Below, piece by piece: positions 37,015 through 47,579 of a DNA stretch of 64,000 bases (its first letter is position 1; every line of letters starts with the position of its first letter). The DNA is from Chelonoidis abingdonii (Eukaryota > Chordata > Testudines > Testudinidae). Below the pieces are notes generated by a model. That model was not told the DNA's origin, ran no database searches, and saw only the letters and a list, made by a program, of their open reading frames with translations. Location of the stretch: assembly GCF_003597395.2 (NCBI RefSeq), contig NC_133769.1:43494223-43558222 (forward strand), given 5' to 3'. The position numbers and the translations under genes are program-made.

Positions 37015-37671
37015 TCAGGGGGAGCATGCAGAACATGTGTTCACTTTTGCTTTGTCTCTCCAGCATTGTGGACGGCTGTCAAAAATCTGTTTGTTCTGAT
37101 AAGTTTGCAGTACTCTAGCTCATTCTCTGTATTGCTAAATCAGGGCCAGATTAAGGTTATGAGGGGCCTAAGACTAATGAGAGGGGCAGGGCCTAAGCAT
37201 GAATTACATATTGCAAAAAAAATTACAAATTCATCAGATATTTATCTGCATAAATATTTACATATTATTTATTTATGTAAATTTAGCAAGTTTATTCTAC
37301 TCTCACGACACTCAATTCTTCAAACAGATACTTCTGAGTAAGAGGTAACACGAGGATGCTACACCCGTCTTCTCTTAGGCCTCTTTCCTCCTAGGTAGTG
37401 GAGTGCTCCTCTGTATGAGGATGAACACTGCAACATTCTCCTTCTTCCTCACCTTTTTCACCTTGTGCTTCTACCCTCAGCTCTCCACATGGCACAGTGC
37501 AAAGCCAAGCCCTGCAGTGTTTCCCCCAAGCTATGGACTCTATACCACATACACTATTTCACTCTGACTGCAGTTTGGGAGGCAGCCAGCTTTTATTATG
37601 TAATAGAAAACCACTCAGGTGCAAGTAAAGGAAGTAGTAATGGGAAAATTTCATTGGGTGGCATTGTATTT

Positions 37672-39130
37672 TAGAATCATAGGATTGGAGATTAGGGTTA
37701 GAAGAGACCTCAGGAGGTCTTCTAGTCCAACTCGCTGCTCAAAGCAGGACCAACACCAACCCCAACCCCAACACCAACTAAATCATACCTGTCAGGGCTT
37801 TGACAAGTCAGGCCTTAAAAACCTCTAAGGAAGATGTCGAACAACACTGGCCCCAGGACCAACCCATGGGGCACTCCACTTGATACCGATTGCCAATTAG
37901 ACATTGAGCCATTGAGCCTCACAATCTAGCCAGCTTTCTGTCCACATTATACTCCATTCATCCAATCCATACTTCTTTAACTTGCTGGCAAGAATACTGT
38001 GGAAGACCATATCAAAAGCTTTGCTAAAATAAAGGTATATCATGTTCGCAGCTTTCCCCATAGCCACAGAGCCAGTTATCTCATCATAGAAGGCAATCAG
38101 GTTGGTCAGGCATGACTTGCCCTTGGTGAATCCATGTTGATTGTTCCTGATCACCTTCCTCTCCTCCAAGTGCTTCAAAATGGATTCCTTTAGGACCTGC
38201 TCCATGATTTTTCCAGGGACTGAGGTGAAGCTGATCGGTCTGTATTTCCCTGGATTCTTCTTCTTCCCCTTTTTAAAGATGGGCACTATATTTGCCTTTT
38301 TCCAATTGTCCAGGACCTCCCCCGATCACCACGAGTTTTCAGAGATAATGGCCAATGGCTTGGCAATCACAGCAGCCAACTCCTTCAGCACCCTCTGATG
38401 CATTGCATCAGGCACCATGGACTTGTTCATGTCCAGCTTTTCTAAACAGTCCTTAGCCTGTTCTTTCACCACTGAGGGCTGCTCACCTCCTCCCCATACT
38501 GTGCTGCCCAGTGCAGCAGTCTGGGAGCTGACCTCGTCCGTGAAGACCAAAGGAAAAAAAGCATTTGAGTACTTCAGCTTTTTCCACGTCCTCTGTCACT
38601 AGGTTGCCTCTCCCATTCAGTAAGGGACCCACACTTTCCCTGACCTTCTTCTTGTTGCTAACATACCTGTAGAAACCCTTCTTGTTACCCTTCCCGTCCT
38701 TTGCTAGCTGCAACTTCAGTTGTGCTTTGGTGTTCCTGATTACACCCCTGCACATGCTCAACCAATATTTTTATACTCCTCCCTAGTCATCTGTCCAAGT
38801 TTCCACTTCTTGTAAGATTCCTTTTTGTGTTTAAGCTCACCAAAGATTTCTCTGTTAAGTCAAGCTGGTTGTCTGCCATATTTACTATTCTTTCTGCACA
38901 TCAGGATGGTTTGTTCCTGCACTCTCAATAAGGCTTCTTTAAAATACAGCCAGGTCTCCTGGACTCCTTTCCCCCTCATATTAGCCTCCCAGGGAATCCT
39001 GATCATCAGTTCCCTGAGGGAGTCAAAGTCTGTTCAGGATCCTGAACTCGACCCTATCATGATCACTGCTACTCAGGTTGCCACCCTGTGCTGTCTTGCT
39101 CTGAAAGCTGTCTCCCAGTGTTGCACTGGC
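37672..39130 (-). pseudogene. CR1 LINE ORF2 remnant
   Basis: In minus orientation this is a CR1 copy covering the linker and reverse-transcriptase region of ORF2 (about 39060-37900), joined to a 3' end (37672-37830). The stretch 38286-37897 reads as reverse transcriptase, with KKNPGKYRPISFTSVPGKIM, QHGFTKGKSCLTNLIAF and a degraded 'YLYFSKAFDMVFH' box. 38761-38326 encodes the preceding segment (KKGFYRYVSNKKK, GPLLNGRGNLVTEDVEKAEV). Frameshifts separate the parts. The YADD region and most of the 3' part are missing: sequence near 37835 jumps from RT-proximal to 3' UTR, an internal deletion. The 5' end is truncated near 39130. Confidence 0.85.
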
Positions 39131-39256
39131 TGAGGGCAATGAATGACTGTTTTCACATTGAACCCAAATATTAGTTGTGGGATGACACCCAGTTTGTGTA
39201 GTTAATCTCCAGTGATTCACTACATCAGGACATTCTGTGACCAAGCTCTTACACAA

Positions 39257-39345
39257 TTAGAATCATAGAATAGATTTTAGGATTGGAAGGGACCTTGAGA
39301 GGTCATCTAGTCCAGTCCCCTGCACTCATGACAGAACTAAGTATG
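39257..39345 (-). mobile_element. CR1-type 3' tail fragment
   Basis: 'AGAATCATAGAATAGATTTT' followed by GGATTGGAAGGGACCTTGAG is the reverse-oriented tail shared by CR1 and the Cry-type SINE. It ends just before the Harbinger transposase remnant. Confidence 0.65.
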
Positions 39346-39352
39346 TTCTAGA

Positions 39353-40560
39353 ATGTGTGATCAGCAGCTCTGGTGTGAGGTTTCTTTAAGTACCAGCCCC
39401 TACCATTTACATTTGTTTGTTTGTTTGCTCGTGGCATTCACAGATGTGCTCAGCACCATGGAACTCCACTTTTGGGCTCAGGAAACAAGCACTGAGTGGT
39501 GGGATCACATTGTCATGGAAGTCTGGGATGACGAGCAGTGGCTGCAGAACTTTTGGATGAGAAAAGCCACTTTCATAGGACTGTGTGAGAAGCTCGCCCT
39601 CACCCTGCAGCGCAAGGACACAAGATTGAGAGCTGCCCTGCCGGTGGAGAAGCGGGTGGCTATTGCAATCTGGAAGCTGCCAACTCCAGACAGCTACCGA
39701 TCGGTCGGGAACCAGTTTGGAGTGAGAAAGTCGATCGTTGGAATCGTGTTGATGCAAGTTTGCAAGGCCGTTAATCGCATCCTGCTAAGAAGAGCCGTGA
39801 CGCTGGGGAACGTGCAGGACATTGTGGATGGCTTTGCACAAATGGGTTTCCCTAACTGTGGAAGGGCAATAGATGGGACGCATATTCCTATTCTGGCACA
39901 ACCCCACCTGGCATCCGAGTACATAGATGGGACCATATTTCCTATTCTGGCAACCCCACTAGCTTCGAGTATCGTAATCGGAAGGGTATTTCTCTATGGT
40001 CTCACAGGTGCTTGTGGATCACCGTGGGCATTTCATTGACATAATGCAGGCTGGCCAGGAAAGGTGCATGATGCACGTCATCGTTCGGAACACTGGCCTG
40101 TTCAGGGAATGGCAGGCCGGGGACCCAAAACTTTTTCTCAGACCGGAATATCACAAGGGCGTCAAAATGCCCATTGTGATCCTTGGAGACCCCGCTTAGC
40201 TGTTAATGCTGTGGCTTCATGAAACCGTAACGAGGGAGCATTTGAACAGCAGCAGGAATGGTTAATACAGCTGATAATGTGCCAATACTATGTGGGTTGG
40301 CTTTTTGGCTGTTTAAAGGCGGTGCTTGGCGATCTCTGTATGGCAAGCTGGCACTTGGGGAAGGCAGATCCCTGCGGTTATGTCCGCGTGCTTACCTCCC
40401 ATAATTTGGAGGGAAGGTGGAAACATCGGTCAGGCATTGGACCTCTGAGGTTCAATGCTGGGGTGCTTTGCACAGCAGAGAGCGAGGCTACTAGAGAGCC
40501 CAGCAAGGGCTGCAAGGATTAGGGATTGCCTTGAGGAGGAATCTGAGGCTGAAAACCAAC
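39353..40560 (+). pseudogene. PIF/Harbinger transposase remnant
   Basis: The open stretch 39353-40039 encodes most of a HARBI1-like DDE nuclease: the N-terminal helical part (WDDEQWLQNFWMRKATFIGL), the helix-turn-helix-like 'YRSVGNQFGVRKSIVGIV', then FPNCGRAIDGTHIPIL with the first catalytic Asp at 39872-39874. A 54-bp duplication directly follows (39869-39922 repeated from 39923). The frame then shifts. 39996-40199 continues the nuclease fold (VLVDHRGHFIDI, PIVILGDPA). The second Asp of the HDAR motif is visible only in another frame near 40070. The third acidic motif region (about 40280-40330) is altered. The enzyme family cuts and joins transposon ends at TWA targets. This copy is inactive, and its 5' exon is missing. 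Confidence 0.85.
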
Positions 40561-40773
40561 AGTAATGTTTGGTGCCTTGCACGGGAGTGAACTGCAGTGG
40601 TTACAATGTTAGTTAGTGGGAATCTGTGTTTCCTAAGCTGATTTGCAGTGCCTGTTTCTTTCCTGGGCTAAGGTATCTTTGACTTTCTGCAATAATAAAG
40701 ACTGTTTTCAAAGCCAAGAATTCATTTATTGAAAAGAAAATTACTTTACTGACAGACACAACTTTTTGGGAAC

Positions 40774-42519
40774 CTAAAAGGACAAGGGGGTGGGATGCGG
40801 AACTGTACAGTCACAGGCTTGAATATGCCCTGTCTTGAGTGCTATGCAATGACTGCTGCACTTCGGGATGGCTATACTGCATGGTGAGGGGGGTTGAGTG
40901 CAGAGGGTAAGGGTCGTAGTTCTCAGGGCTGGTTGGTGAACGTACAGGTGTTGGAGGCAGAACCTGGATGCTGGGGAAGAGGGTTTTGAGCTGACATGGG
41001 GGCACAAGGGAAAGAGCTTTGGGACAAGGATGGCGGGGGGGTGGGCGTGATAATGCTCCACCTGCATGGTTACGAGCGCCTGGATAGAGTCTGCTTGGCG
41101 CTCCAGGATCCTTATCAGCTGCTTCGTGCTTTTCTTCCTCTGCGCTGCGTTTTTCTGGCAGATCCTGCTTTCCCTTTCCCTCCAGTCCTGCGCTTTTTGA
41201 TTCTCTGTGAGAGATTGCTGCATAACTTTTTGCAGCATGTCTTCTTTGCTTTTTTGCAGCTTCTTCCAGAGGTTTTGTAGTCTCTCAGCCGGTGATAACA
41301 CAGACAGCCGAGATCTCAAGGTTGCATCTGTAAAGCCAAAATTCAACACTTAACAGAGGCAGCATTGTTTATACCAGACAGAGTTGTTCCCCCACAGTTA
41401 CAGTCTTCACAATAGCATAACTTTCCCATACCAAAGAGGGAACACATAACCCACAGGAGCCCCGAAATGGTGAATAAAGAGGACTGGTTCAGGGCTGTAC
41501 TGGGGTTTATGTGCATTGAGGAAAACAAACAGCTGCAGGGGGCACCTACGCTGAACACTATCCCAACATTTTCCACAGGAGGTTATCCTGGAAGATATCT
41601 TGCTGCTGCGGGTCACCTGGGAAGCACGGATGGTCTTCTACTGCAATGCGGATTCCGCCCTGGCCCCTATGCAGCTTGCCCGTGTCTTGCAATGATCCCC
41701 CCACCCCTCATGGCACAGAGGCACGGTTGCATTAGCCTGACTGGGACAAGAACCACAGTGGCTCTCCCAATAAACTTGCGCAAGCGCATTGCCCACGCTC
41801 TGGCTGAAACTTTTGAAGAGATTACCAAGGCCGATTACCACAACGTGATAGACCACAATGCGCTGTTCCTCAACTAGGCATGCATGCATGCGGCCCTAAC
41901 CCTCCCTCCTCTCCTGAAACATTTTCATCCTAAAAATAAAAGCCGCTTACTGGGAACCCGCTCCTCTGTTTGTCCTCCACCAAGTACCGGCTGCTGTCCT
42001 GGCTACCTTCCTCCTGGCTTGAGAAGAGCTCCTGGCTGCATGCCTCCAGGGACTCCGGGATGTCTCCCCATGCCCCAGTACCCTCACTCTCGGTTTCCTC
42101 CCCCCGCTCCTCCTCTCCCCCCCCCTGCTCTGAAGTGTCCATGGTGATCCTCAGAGTGGAGGTGGGGTCACCCTCAAGTATCACATCCAGCTCTTTGTAA
42201 AAATGCAGGTTGTGGGGGCAGCACCAGAGCGGCGGTTTCCCTTGCAGGCTTTGCAGTAGGCACTCCACAGTTCCTTCACTTTAACCCTCCACTTCAGCGC
42301 ATCCCGGTCATGGCCCCTTTCCAGCATGGCCTTTGATACCTGCCCAAAGGTATCGTAATTCCTACGACTGGAGCGGAGCTGGGACTGCACAGCTTCCTCC
42401 CCACAAACACTGATGAGGTCCAGCAGCTCGCCATTGCTCCGTGCTGGGGCTCGTTTGCCACGTGGAGGCATGGTCACCTGGAAAGATTCACTGATTGCAC
42501 TCCATACCTGGCTGAGCAA
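40774..42519 (-). pseudogene. Harbinger Myb/SANT-like protein remnant
   Basis: The second protein of PIF/Harbinger elements is encoded convergently to the transposase. 42519-42181 gives the start (MPPRGKRAPARSNGELLDLI) and a Myb/SANT/trihelix-like domain (RSSRRNYDTFGQVSKAMLE, KWRVKVKELWSAYCKACKGN). A frameshift at about 42185 leads to an acidic, Ser/Glu-rich segment (42180-41951). A GTAAGC at 41950 and a CAG at 41330-41328 would bound a 620-bp intron. The last exon, 41327-40774, encodes a basic, Gln/Lys-rich C-terminal region (SPAERLQNLWKKLQKSKEDM). The protein normally binds subterminal repeats and helps import the transposase. The splice phases do not join cleanly in this copy, so the intron is an inference. 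Confidence 0.75.
41328..41950 (-). other. Probable intron of the Myb-like gene
   Basis: On the minus strand it is bounded by CCCA/GTAAGC and TTGGCTTTACAG. On the plus strand it has a 137-residue open frame (41467-41877) with no domain I recognise. That frame may be a chance reading, or part of the element not described here. Confidence 0.4.
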
Positions 42520-42854
42520 ACAGGAAGGGAATTTTTAAAATTCCTGGGACATTTAAAGGACGGGTCTGACGGTTGGTAACATGAGGACAGGGTAGTAGAG
42601 TTTGAACTGATGAGCAGAGTAGCTGAACAGGCATTCTGGGATACCTCCGAATACCTCTGGAGGCCAATAACAGTGCTTTTGGTGGCCACACTGACGGAGC
42701 AGCGCTGCATCAGCAGCGCTATAGTCGTTATTCCTCAGGTCGCAGTGGAGTATAAACAGCACTGTAGCCAGGGAGATACAGCGCTGTATGTGCCTTGCAA
42801 GTATGGACAGTGAGTGAGTTGCAGAGCTGTAAAGTCACCACCAGTGCTGCAACT

Positions 42855-42873
42855 ATCCAGTGTAGCCAAGCCC
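42855..42873. repeat. Harbinger right terminal repeat
   Basis: The complement reads GGGCTTGGCTACACTG, the end I recognise from turtle Harbinger elements, followed by TAA (42874-42876), the usual TWA target. A matching left end was not found, so the left side is truncated or overwritten near 39350. Confidence 0.65.
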
Positions 42874-42984
42874 TAAATCAAGAAGACCTCGCTTATTTTT
42901 TTTCCCTTAAAAGTGCTCAGCGTTTAGGGGAGGAAAGTGAATGAGATTCTGCTTATACCAGGTGTGAAAAAGCAGAAGGGACTA

Positions 42985-43105
42985 GGGTGACCAGATGTCC
43001 TGATTTTATAGGGACAGTCCTGATTTTTGGGTCTTTTTCTTATTTAGGATTCTATTACCCCCCTACCCCCTGTCCCGATTTTTCACACTTGCTGTCTGGT
43101 CACCC
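42985..43105. mobile_element. Mariner-type MITE (121 bp)
   Basis: The ends GGGTGACCAGA and TCTGGTCACCC are perfect 11-bp inverted repeats. TA flanks both sides (42983-42984 and 43106-43107). The interior 'GTCCTGATTTTATAGGGACA' is the body of a MITE common in reptiles. Confidence 0.85.
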
Positions 43106-43108
43106 TAG

Positions 43109-43919
43109 AAGAGACTAAAATCTATTCTTGTGCAAAAAACTGTTCTCCCTGAAGTCAATAAGGCTACACAGGTGTAGCTGTCAGTGGGAATTGGCCTGTG
43201 TCCTCATTCCCTTCTTGAATCACATTCCAGACTTACCCAACATTTTCCACTTGCCAAAGAAGTTAGTTAGAGTTGGGGCAGAAAAATGAGGACTTACATC
43301 AGGTTTATTTAGCTTTATGTTTTGGAATGAAACTCAAAAGAAATCAAATGTGAGGTACTTTTATGATGGATTGAACTGCTACAGAACCAGCAAATGGACA
43401 GAACCTGCCTATAGCCTGTTCAGTCAGCCTTTCTGTCATAGCCTGCTAAGAAGTGGATTTAAAATCCTTGAGGGAGAGAGGAGGGAGAAAGCTACAACAT
43501 TGCATGCTGAGCTTCCGCCAGTGCTTTTGCAACCCCTTAAAAGCACAAAGATGCATTGGCCTGTGGAACTAGGCTGAGCATAAGGAAAGAACTTATTGCC
43601 TGTGCATCCCAATACAGAAAAATATATCAAAGAAAAAAATTGGATTTCTTTTATAGTTCAATACAGTATTGAACACAGTGTATCATACATCTGAAGCCCC
43701 TTGATGGAAGGTACTGTAAAAGTTAAAGTATTGGTATCCAGAATGGAATGTTTTGCTTTTCCTACAAATATATGGGAGTTCATTCCTTATAAGTGGGAGG
43801 TGCAATATGTCTAGCTGAATAGAGCGTGTGCAGGTTCTGTGCAAGCTTCCCACCCTACTGCGCTGGTACTGCCTCTTCCCCCTGCCACCCCCTTGCCCTG
43901 CCCCCCCACAAGCACTCAC
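43109..43919. other. hAT right arm, non-coding part
   Basis: This is right-arm sequence of the large composite. No transposase domain was recognised. GC content rises toward 43850. Confidence 0.45.
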
Positions 43920-44069
43920 CAGTTGTCCAGAAACAGGACCCAGCACACATAGAAGATGACTGTGACAGTCACTAGGACCCAGGAGGCAGTGTCCTGAAGC
44001 TGCCTGCCAGCCTCAATGGAGGCGAAGGACAGAGGGAGCCTCATCCCTCCCTGACAGCTAAGCAGAGCT
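43920..44069 (-). CDS. Exon-like segment, membrane-helix peptide
   Basis: On the minus strand, a possible acceptor (TTTCTCCAG at 44078-44070) precedes a short leader and an ATG at 44044-44042, with G at -3. The frame encodes 41 residues. The peptide starts MRLPLSFASIEAGRQLQDTA and continues with a hydrophobic helix SWVLVTVTVIFYVCWVLFL, then D-N. The frame runs into CTG/GTGAGT (donor GT at 43919-43918), a perfect splice donor, leaving two bases of the next codon. The combination looks like a first coding exon of a small or N-terminally anchored membrane protein. I do not recognise the gene. It sits in the right arm of the large hAT, so a captured gene fragment, an unannotated exon and chance are all open. 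No partner exon was identified. Confidence 0.35.
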
Positions 44070-44444
44070 CTGGAGAAATCAGGAGGTGGGGGGCACTGGG
44101 TGGGGTGACAATGCCCACTCAAACTACACCTGTGGTAACTGGATTTTTAGTGCCCGGTCACCAGTGTTAACCGGATACCTGGCAGTGTGTTCCTGCAGCG
44201 CAGGGAGACTCAGATAGGAGGGAACAAAAGCAGCTGGCTGCCAGCTGACCGAGCTCCTTCCAAGCCACAGGGGGCTGCTTTGCCTTTCCTGCTGGCAGGA
44301 GCACTCCAGCAGGGCTGCCTGAGTAAACTCGCTCCCCCCACACACACCTGGCCACAGCCATGCCCCCTGCCTGACCAATAGGGCCTAAAAAATAGGAGGG
44401 CCTAAGGCTATAGCCTTATTAGCCTCATGGTTAATCCAGCCCTG

Positions 44445-44770
44445 CGCTAAATATAATCTGTATTTAACTTTCTAATAGGATCAAACAGCAGAAAGAGACT
44501 ATTACAACAGATACTTGATAGCAGACATGCCATGTGTCCCTATTTAATGGGAACAGTTCCTTTTTTAAGTAAAAGTCAGATATTTGCTGCATTTCTCCAA
44601 AGAGTTGAGGTTCAGTGATTTTCTTGTCAGGATAAATATTTTTCCTAAGCAGTACAAATTCTTATTTTTCTCAAAATTACTATAAATTGATGCTAGCCTG
44701 GGATACCTTCTTTTTCAAAACCAATTCTTGTGTTCAGCATGTAGGACTATATACAGTATCAAAACCTCAC
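44445..44770. other. Unassigned stretch right of the composite
   Basis: It begins with the right copy of the 8-bp duplication. AT-rich, nothing else recognised. Confidence 0.45.
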
Positions 44771-44771
44771 A

Positions 44772-45600
44772 AAATCATAAACAGTAGGGCTAGAACAAAA
44801 ACTAACCCCCTGCATTATCTTATATCATTAGATGTGCTATCTAATCTCTTCTCAAACATGCCTGATGATGATGGTCACTTAAGTTTCTCCCTGGGTAATT
44901 TCTTACACTGCCCAACAGCTAGAGACTTTTTCTTAATGTCTAGCTTAAGCTTTTCCTTCCTTAACTTCAGGCCATTGCTTCTTGCCATACCCTCTTCTGA
45001 GACTGAGTAATTCCCTTCATTCATTTTTATTGTTACCTTGATGGTATTTATATATTCCCCTGGAGTCATCTCTTTTCTACACTATAAAATGTAGTTCTTA
45101 CTCTTATCCTCAGATCCTTGGACTGGATCATTCTTGTTGATTTTCATTGTGTTTTCTATTATTTTCTCTATATTTTTCCCACACTCTGGGACCAGAGCTG
45201 AATGCAGTTTTTTAAATGCTATGCAGAGTGACACTCTTAACTCCCTTAGTTTCTAATGTGATGACCTTTATCATAGAAAGATACTTTGACTTTTTATTTT
45301 TTAAAACCAGTTGTATCAGACTGTGAGCTCATACCTAATTTATTAAAATCAGTTTGTATTCTTACTTGTTTTTCTTGTATCTGTCCCTCAGATTGTGTAT
45401 GTGTTTTTTATTTCCTCTCCCTAGGGGTAAGATTTTGTATTTACTTATTTTTTTTACAATGAATCTCATCCTACTGTATATGTCTCATTGTTTTACTATA
45501 TCAACTTTGCAACTTGCATTTGCTTTCCAAGTGGTTTCCTATCAATCCATTTTTGGTGCTGAGAATGTGTGTGTGCATCATTTTCTCTGGGTGCCCAGAA
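44772..45600 (-). mobile_element. Old CR1 LINE 3' region
   Basis: Reverse-oriented CR1-like 3' sequence. It starts with a worn tail (AATCATAAACAGTAGGGCTA). Next come 'AGGCCATTGCTTCTTGCC', 'GGGACCAGAGCTGAATGCAG' and 'TGAATCTCATCCTACTG', in the order expected for a CR1 copy. Divergence is high, so this is older than the CR1 at 1-393. No open frame survives. Confidence 0.6.
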
Positions 45601-45673
45601 TTATGGATCACCTTGTTATCCCCTGGTTTAGTGATAGATAGACTTGCTGGTGCTAAACTGGGAGTCAACTCCC

Positions 45674-46675
45674 TGTCACTCCAGTTCTGTTAGCCACCCA
45701 AATAATCTCCCCAGAAGCTCTGCCAGCCTTTATTTTGCCCCTGAAGAGTATTCCCCTGTAGTATCCAGCTTCCTAGTTTCCTATCACTGGAAACTCACAG
45801 AAATTACCAAGTTTGCTGTCTCCAAAGAGAATGTACACACCAACCCATTTGGTTCAGCTGAGGATTCACACTTAGTATTACAGCTAACAGCACTGAGATA
45901 AATTTATAATAAAACCAAGAATAAGTTTATTAATAAAGAACAGAGATTTAATTGATACTGAGTAAGGATAGTGAAAACAAAAAAATTTTACAAATAAAAC
46001 AATGATAACAAGCTTCTACAAGACTAGAACTTAATGCTAGCAATTTAATCTTTTCTGAAGCAGTTTCTCACCTAACACCTTTCACCCTGAGCTTGCTAGT
46101 TTTCAGTCATAACCAGCAATCAGATTTTTCATGAACCACCCACCTCTACCAAGGGTGTTCCTCAGTGAAAAGGTAACAAAATGTCTTTGATTCTCTTTAT
46201 ATTTCCCCAAAACTCCATTGTTTTAACCTGAGAGACAAGACAGCCCCCTGTGATTTTAGTCTCCAGTGCCTTCCCACGCTCATTTTGTATCCCGCTATCA
46301 ATATGGCTTTTACATGCAAATACAGCTCCCATTTTGTTTGGGATTTTACGAAGTTTCGTTTACCTCAGGGATGTAGGCAGACAGGTAAATCACCATCTCT
46401 TTGTCTAAGACAGACTTGTTTATCAACCCTGCCTGCTTACATGGTTTAAACATATATTTAGTACATACATACTTCTTAATTATCACCCATTCATACCTCA
46501 CACAATGCTCACGATGGCCATGTAAAGTAAGCTTTAATATGATACCTCACTTGGCCTTCTTTACAGACAAATACTATGGCAGCAATGTGTTAGGTTTACC
46601 GAGTTTGTCAGGTCTGACAGGAGTTGTTGTTACAGGACAATGAACCTTTTGCCAGTTGGTACTCAGGGGCTCTTA
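45674..46675 (-). mobile_element. ERV-type LTR, reverse orientation
   Basis: Read on the minus strand, U3-like sequence is followed by AATAAA signals around 45915-45940 (plus-strand TTTATT). The 3' section (GAATCCTCAGCTGAACCAAA, GGAGACAGC, TACAGGGGAATACTCTTCAG) matches the LTR at 60.1-61.1 kb. The left plus-strand end is probably TGTCACTCCAG at 45674. The right end is not pinned down and no target duplication was confirmed. Confidence 0.65.
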
Positions 46676-46742
46676 GGGTCACTGCACCATCTCCTTAAGA
46701 ATGAGAAAGAGGATTCTGGGGAAACAGAGCAGAAGTTAAGAG

Positions 46743-47052
46743 TAGAGCTGTGCAGCAACCAGAATTTCCATTCCATGAAAATTTCACATTTCTGGAAAAA
46801 AAAATTGAATGGGAACAAAAAGGCAGTGATGCAAAAGTTTCTAAGAGATGAATGTTTTTTAAAAAATGCCATTTTGGAAGAACTGAAACAGAATTTTTGA
46901 AAATATTCAGTCTGAGCTTTTTTGGGCTGCCTGGTTTCCATCGAAAGTTTAAACGGAATTGACACATTCCTGAGGAACTGTTCAACATTTCAATTTTGTC
47001 AAATCTTTTCCTATGAAAAACAGTTTGGCTGGAAAATTTTCAACCTGCTCTA
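46743..47052. mobile_element. hAT-type MITE
   Basis: The ends TAGAGCTGTGCAG and (complement) TAGAGCAGGTTG pair. The flanking octamers GTTAAGAG (46735-46742) and GTTAAGAA (47053-47060) match at 7 of 8 positions. The interior is rich in AAAATTT and GAAAAT words, as in the common 'AGAGCTGG' MITE of birds and reptiles. Confidence 0.72.
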
Positions 47053-47579
47053 GTTAAGAATACTTACCATGTGGTAGAAAGGAAGATACAGCAAGCAGCA
47101 GCCAGATGCAAAATAACCACCCTAAAGAGGTGCTTGCTTGGCCCTGCCAAATGTCATAGATTTTTTAGGGTCTGAAAAAACCATCTGGACCTTCAATGTT
47201 GCTATAAAAAGGCAACCCAGCACTGAGGAGAGTTAATAAGGACACAAAAGAAAAGTGTTCCTGGGGAAGGAGCTGTATCTGAGTATTGCATTACCCTGCC
47301 GATATCACAGATGTCACTTTCAAATATAAATACAGTTTAATTAGCTATAGTGTTGGAGCTTTCTACTGAGGAATTAGGAGTATTTTTCTTCCATGAAATT
47401 TATCCTATACACTAGCTGAAATTAACAATTTACAGCAGCTCCCTCAGCTAAGTAGTCAAGAAGGAACTGGTTAAATATGAGAGTTTAGCTAACTCAGAAA
47501 CATCAGGATATCATATGGATTTGCAACACTAATTAGAAAACTTTAGGTTCACAAACCAGGTAACAAGTTACATTAATCT
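47053..47579. other. Unassigned non-coding stretch
   Basis: No gene or repeat was recognised. Confidence 0.45.

Larger units (their letters stand above)
37141..44444. mobile_element. Large composite hAT-like element
   Basis: The left end, CAGGGCCAGATTAAGG at 37141, pairs with the right end, whose complement reads CAGGGCTGGATTAACC, ending at 44444. The 8-bp flanks TGCTAAAT (37133-37140) and CGCTAAAT (44445-44452) match at 7 of 8 positions. Similarity continues inward (GGGCCTAA words on the left; the complement, TTAGGCCC, on the right). The 7304-bp interval holds a CR1 (37672-39130), a Harbinger transposon (about 39353-42873), a mariner-type MITE (42985-43105) and an exon-like segment (43920-44069). 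No hAT transposase was recognised, so it is a non-autonomous or gutted copy. The arms free of later insertions are 37141-37671 and about 43109-44444. Confidence 0.72.
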
